From positions 1 through 6,791 of the forward strand of contig CALWMQ010000216.1 in assembly GCA_944382025.1 (NCBI GenBank): a stretch of DNA of 6,791 nt. The letters are read 5' to 3'. The translations under genes were made by a program, and so were the position numbers. Numbering within the stretch: position 1 is the first letter of the stretch; each line of letters starts with the position of its first letter. A model generated the notes under the pieces. The model worked only from the letters and a program-made list of their open reading frames with translations, was not told the DNA's origin and ran no database searches. Source of the DNA: an uncultured Clostridia bacterium. GTDB lineage: Bacteria; Bacillota; Clostridia; Oscillospirales; Acutalibacteraceae. Of the stretch, positions 5,888 to 6,791 are shown in pieces.

Positions 5888-6403
5888 ATGGAGCAGCCAA
5901 ATGTAAAAAAGAAAATCCTGTCGGTGCTTTCGGTGGAGCATTCCGGTATCCTGCCCCGGGTTACCGGCCTGTTTTCCCGCCGGGGATTCAATATTGATTC
6001 CATTATCGCCTGCAAGACCGAGAATCCCAAAACCGCGCGCTGGACATTGGGGGTTACGGGTGATGAGGCTACCTTTACCCAGCTGATGCGCCAGCTTCTC
6101 AAGCTGGAGGATATTATTACGGTAGAGGCCCTGGATCCGGAAAACTGTTCCAACAGCGAACTGCTGCTCATCAAGGTGAAAACCGCGGACAGCGGCCGTG
6201 CTTCGGTGCTGAAAATTTCCCAGACCTACGGGGGAAGGGTGCTGGACGTGGGGGAGACCACCATGACTTTGGAGATGACCGGCCAGACGGAGGAGATTGA
6301 CCGGTTTGTCTCCCGTATGGAGGAGTTCGGCATTGTAGAGCTGGCCCGGACCGGGATCACCGCCCTGTCACGGGGAGACGACACCATACATATGGTGGAC
6401 TGA
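5888..6403 (+). CDS. ilvN: Acetohydroxyacid synthase, small regulatory subunit
   Basis: The small subunit raises the activity of IlvB and confers valine feedback inhibition. The protein has 171 residues, typical of the bacterial IlvN/IlvH group. An N-terminal ACT domain (about 8-82) carries SGILPRVTGLFSRRGFNIDS (19-38). By alignment with E. coli IlvH, Gly20 and Asn35 correspond to valine-binding Gly14 and Asn29, so sensitivity to valine is inferred. The C-terminal ALS_ss_C domain (about 90-165) ends with ARTGITALSRGDD. The start is ATG 5888, preceded by AAGGATG at 5873-5879; the frame is open back to 5723, but the added residues show no family resemblance. It lies 286 bases after ilvB, further than usual. 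Its last codons form part of a hairpin with the downstream sequence. Confidence 0.95.
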   Translation: MEQPNVKKKILSVLSVEHSGILPRVTGLFSRRGFNIDSIIACKTENPKTARWTLGVTGDEATFTQLMRQLLKLEDIITVEALDPENCSNSELLLIKVKTADSGRASVLKISQTYGGRVLDVGETTMTLEMTGQTEEIDRFVSRMEEFGIVELARTGITALSRGDDTIHMVD

Positions 6404-6408
6404 CCATA

Positions 6409-6467
6409 TAGGAGGGGCGCTGAGTGGGAGGCCCCCCTATTCTGATTAGGCGCCCCAAGTGGGCCCC
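6409..6467 (+). promoter_or_regulatory. G-tract facing three competing C-tracts ahead of leuC
   Basis: The segment TAGGAGGGGCGC (6409-6420) can pair in at least three ways. TAGG-a-GGGG pairs with CCCCCCTA (6432-6439), with one bulged A. GGGGCGC (6414-6420) pairs perfectly with GCGCCCC (6450-6456). GGGGC (6414-6418) pairs with GCCCC (6463-6467). The first pairing buries the AGGAGG of the candidate leader ORF. These foldings are mutually exclusive, so the region may act as a switch. It shows no resemblance to a riboswitch class I know. Confidence 0.4.
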
Positions 6468-6498
6468 GGATTCCCTTCAACATAGTTGCTGTGTATAA
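6424..6498 (+). CDS. Possible 24-codon leader ORF between ilvN and leuC
   Basis: A GTG at 6424 has a consensus AGGAGG (6410-6415) eight bases upstream, better than the ribosome binding sites of ilvB and ilvN. It opens a frame of 24 codons ending in TAA (6496-6498). The product begins MGGPPILIRRPKW and contains an Ile-Leu-Ile run. The stop codon coincides with the foot of a terminator-like hairpin at 6497-6521, an arrangement seen in leader-peptide attenuation. Against it, branched-chain residues are not enriched over the whole peptide, and the AGGAGG is inside GC-rich pairing. It could be chance. Confidence 0.35.
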   Translation: MGGPPILIRRPKWAPDSLQHSCCV

Positions 6499-6521
6499 AG
6501 CCGCCGGAAGGGCGGGCTTTT
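6497..6521 (+). terminator. Weak terminator-like hairpin before leuC
   Basis: AAAGCCGCC (6497-6505) pairs with GGC-g-GGCTTT (6511-6520), with one bulged G and loop GGAAG, ending in TTTT (6518-6521). The T-run is short, so full termination is doubtful; partial termination or attenuation is possible. An alternative fold pairs GCCGCCGGAA (6500-6509) with TTCCGG and CGGC (6520-6532, skipping ACA). Confidence 0.4.
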
Positions 6522-6605
6522 CCGGACACGGCGGTCATGTTCCGTCTGCCGGAGCCGTTATCCGACCCTGTTTTGCCAGGGATTTGAGTACAAGGAGGAA
6601 TTGCA

Positions 6606-6791
6606 ATGGGAATGACAATGACGCAGAAGATTTTAGCCGCCCATGCGGGGCTGGAAAAGGTAGTACCCGGCCAGCTGATAGAGGCTAAGCTGGGATTGTG
6701 CCTGAGCAACGAGATCACATCCCCGGGGGCAATAAACGAGTTAGAGCGTTGTGGAGCCGGCCGGGGAAGCGATAAAAGACGGGTAGCCCTG
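6606..6791 (+). CDS. leuC: 3-isopropylmalate dehydratase large subunit, N-terminal part (cut by window edge)
   Basis: With LeuD this Fe-S enzyme isomerises 2-isopropylmalate to 3-isopropylmalate in leucine synthesis. Only 62 codons are visible, open to the right edge. The start MGMTMTQKILAAHAGL followed by VPGQLIEAKL and the NEITSPGAINELE segment (about 35-47) matches the N-terminus of the LeuC/HacA-type aconitase family. The iron-sulfur cysteines lie further on and cannot be checked. ATG 6606 has an excellent AAGGAGG (6592-6598) seven bases upstream; a small hairpin CCCTG/CAGGG (6566-6581) sits just before it. Position after ilvB and ilvN and under a leucine T-box supports leuC over homoaconitase. 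The run RGSDKRR differs from the VFDK-type sequence I expect but does not break the frame. Confidence 0.88.
   Translation, partial: MGMTMTQKILAAHAGLEKVVPGQLIEAKLGLCLSNEITSPGAINELERCGAGRGSDKRRVAL

Noticed and set aside
5829..5906. 25-codon leader ORF overlapping the ilvN start, with several Leu and Ile codons
   Set aside because: GGAGG is 13 bases away, which is too far. Branched-chain codon content (6 of 25) is near the background level, and the overlap with ilvN is unusual.

Overview
The window looks like chromosomal DNA from an endospore-forming, moderately GC-rich member of the Clostridia (Bacillota), possibly an Oscillospirales-type gut anaerobe. The evidence is a sigma-K-like sporulation sigma factor, a tRNA-Leu-responsive T-box leader, strong Shine-Dalgarno sites, and clostridial-type IlvB, IlvN and LeuC sequences. 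Genus-level assignment is a guess. I see no mobile element, CRISPR array, tRNA or rRNA gene.

Layout, left to right. (1) Bases 1-422, minus strand: the N-terminal two thirds of SigK, cut by the window edge, with a plausible sigma-E-type promoter behind it. (2) Bases 423-799: a gap containing a 23-bp hairpin that fits a terminator for the next gene. (3) Bases 800-1465, minus strand: a six-segment membrane protein resembling the YjdF/DUF2238 group. (4) Bases 1466-1728: divergent sigma-A-type promoters, then a leader of about 150 nt with mutually exclusive pairings. (5) Bases 1729-3123, plus strand: a sodium:alanine/glycine symporter of the AGCS family. (6) Bases 3124-3487: no gene seen. (7) Bases 3488-3812: a consensus promoter and a complete T-box leader with a CUC (leucine) specifier. 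(8) Bases 3928-6791: ilvB, ilvN and the start of leuC, the first genes of a branched-chain amino acid operon that runs off the right edge.

How the genes work together. IlvB (catalytic) and IlvN (regulatory) form acetohydroxyacid synthase, the first common step to valine, leucine and isoleucine. LeuC is half of isopropylmalate isomerase in the leucine branch. The T-box lets transcription pass its terminator when tRNA-Leu is uncharged, so leucine starvation should induce the whole unit. IlvN keeps the residues known to bind valine in E. coli IlvH, which suggests feedback inhibition at the enzyme level as well.

The least ordinary part is the space between the operon genes. ilvB and ilvN are 286 nt apart and ilvN and leuC 202 nt apart, where close packing would be usual. 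Both gaps contain predicted RNA structure. The second also holds a possible 24-codon leader ORF with a good ribosome binding site, several competing G-tract/C-tract pairings and a terminator-like hairpin. These point to regulation inside the operon beyond the T-box, but that is inference from pairing done by hand.
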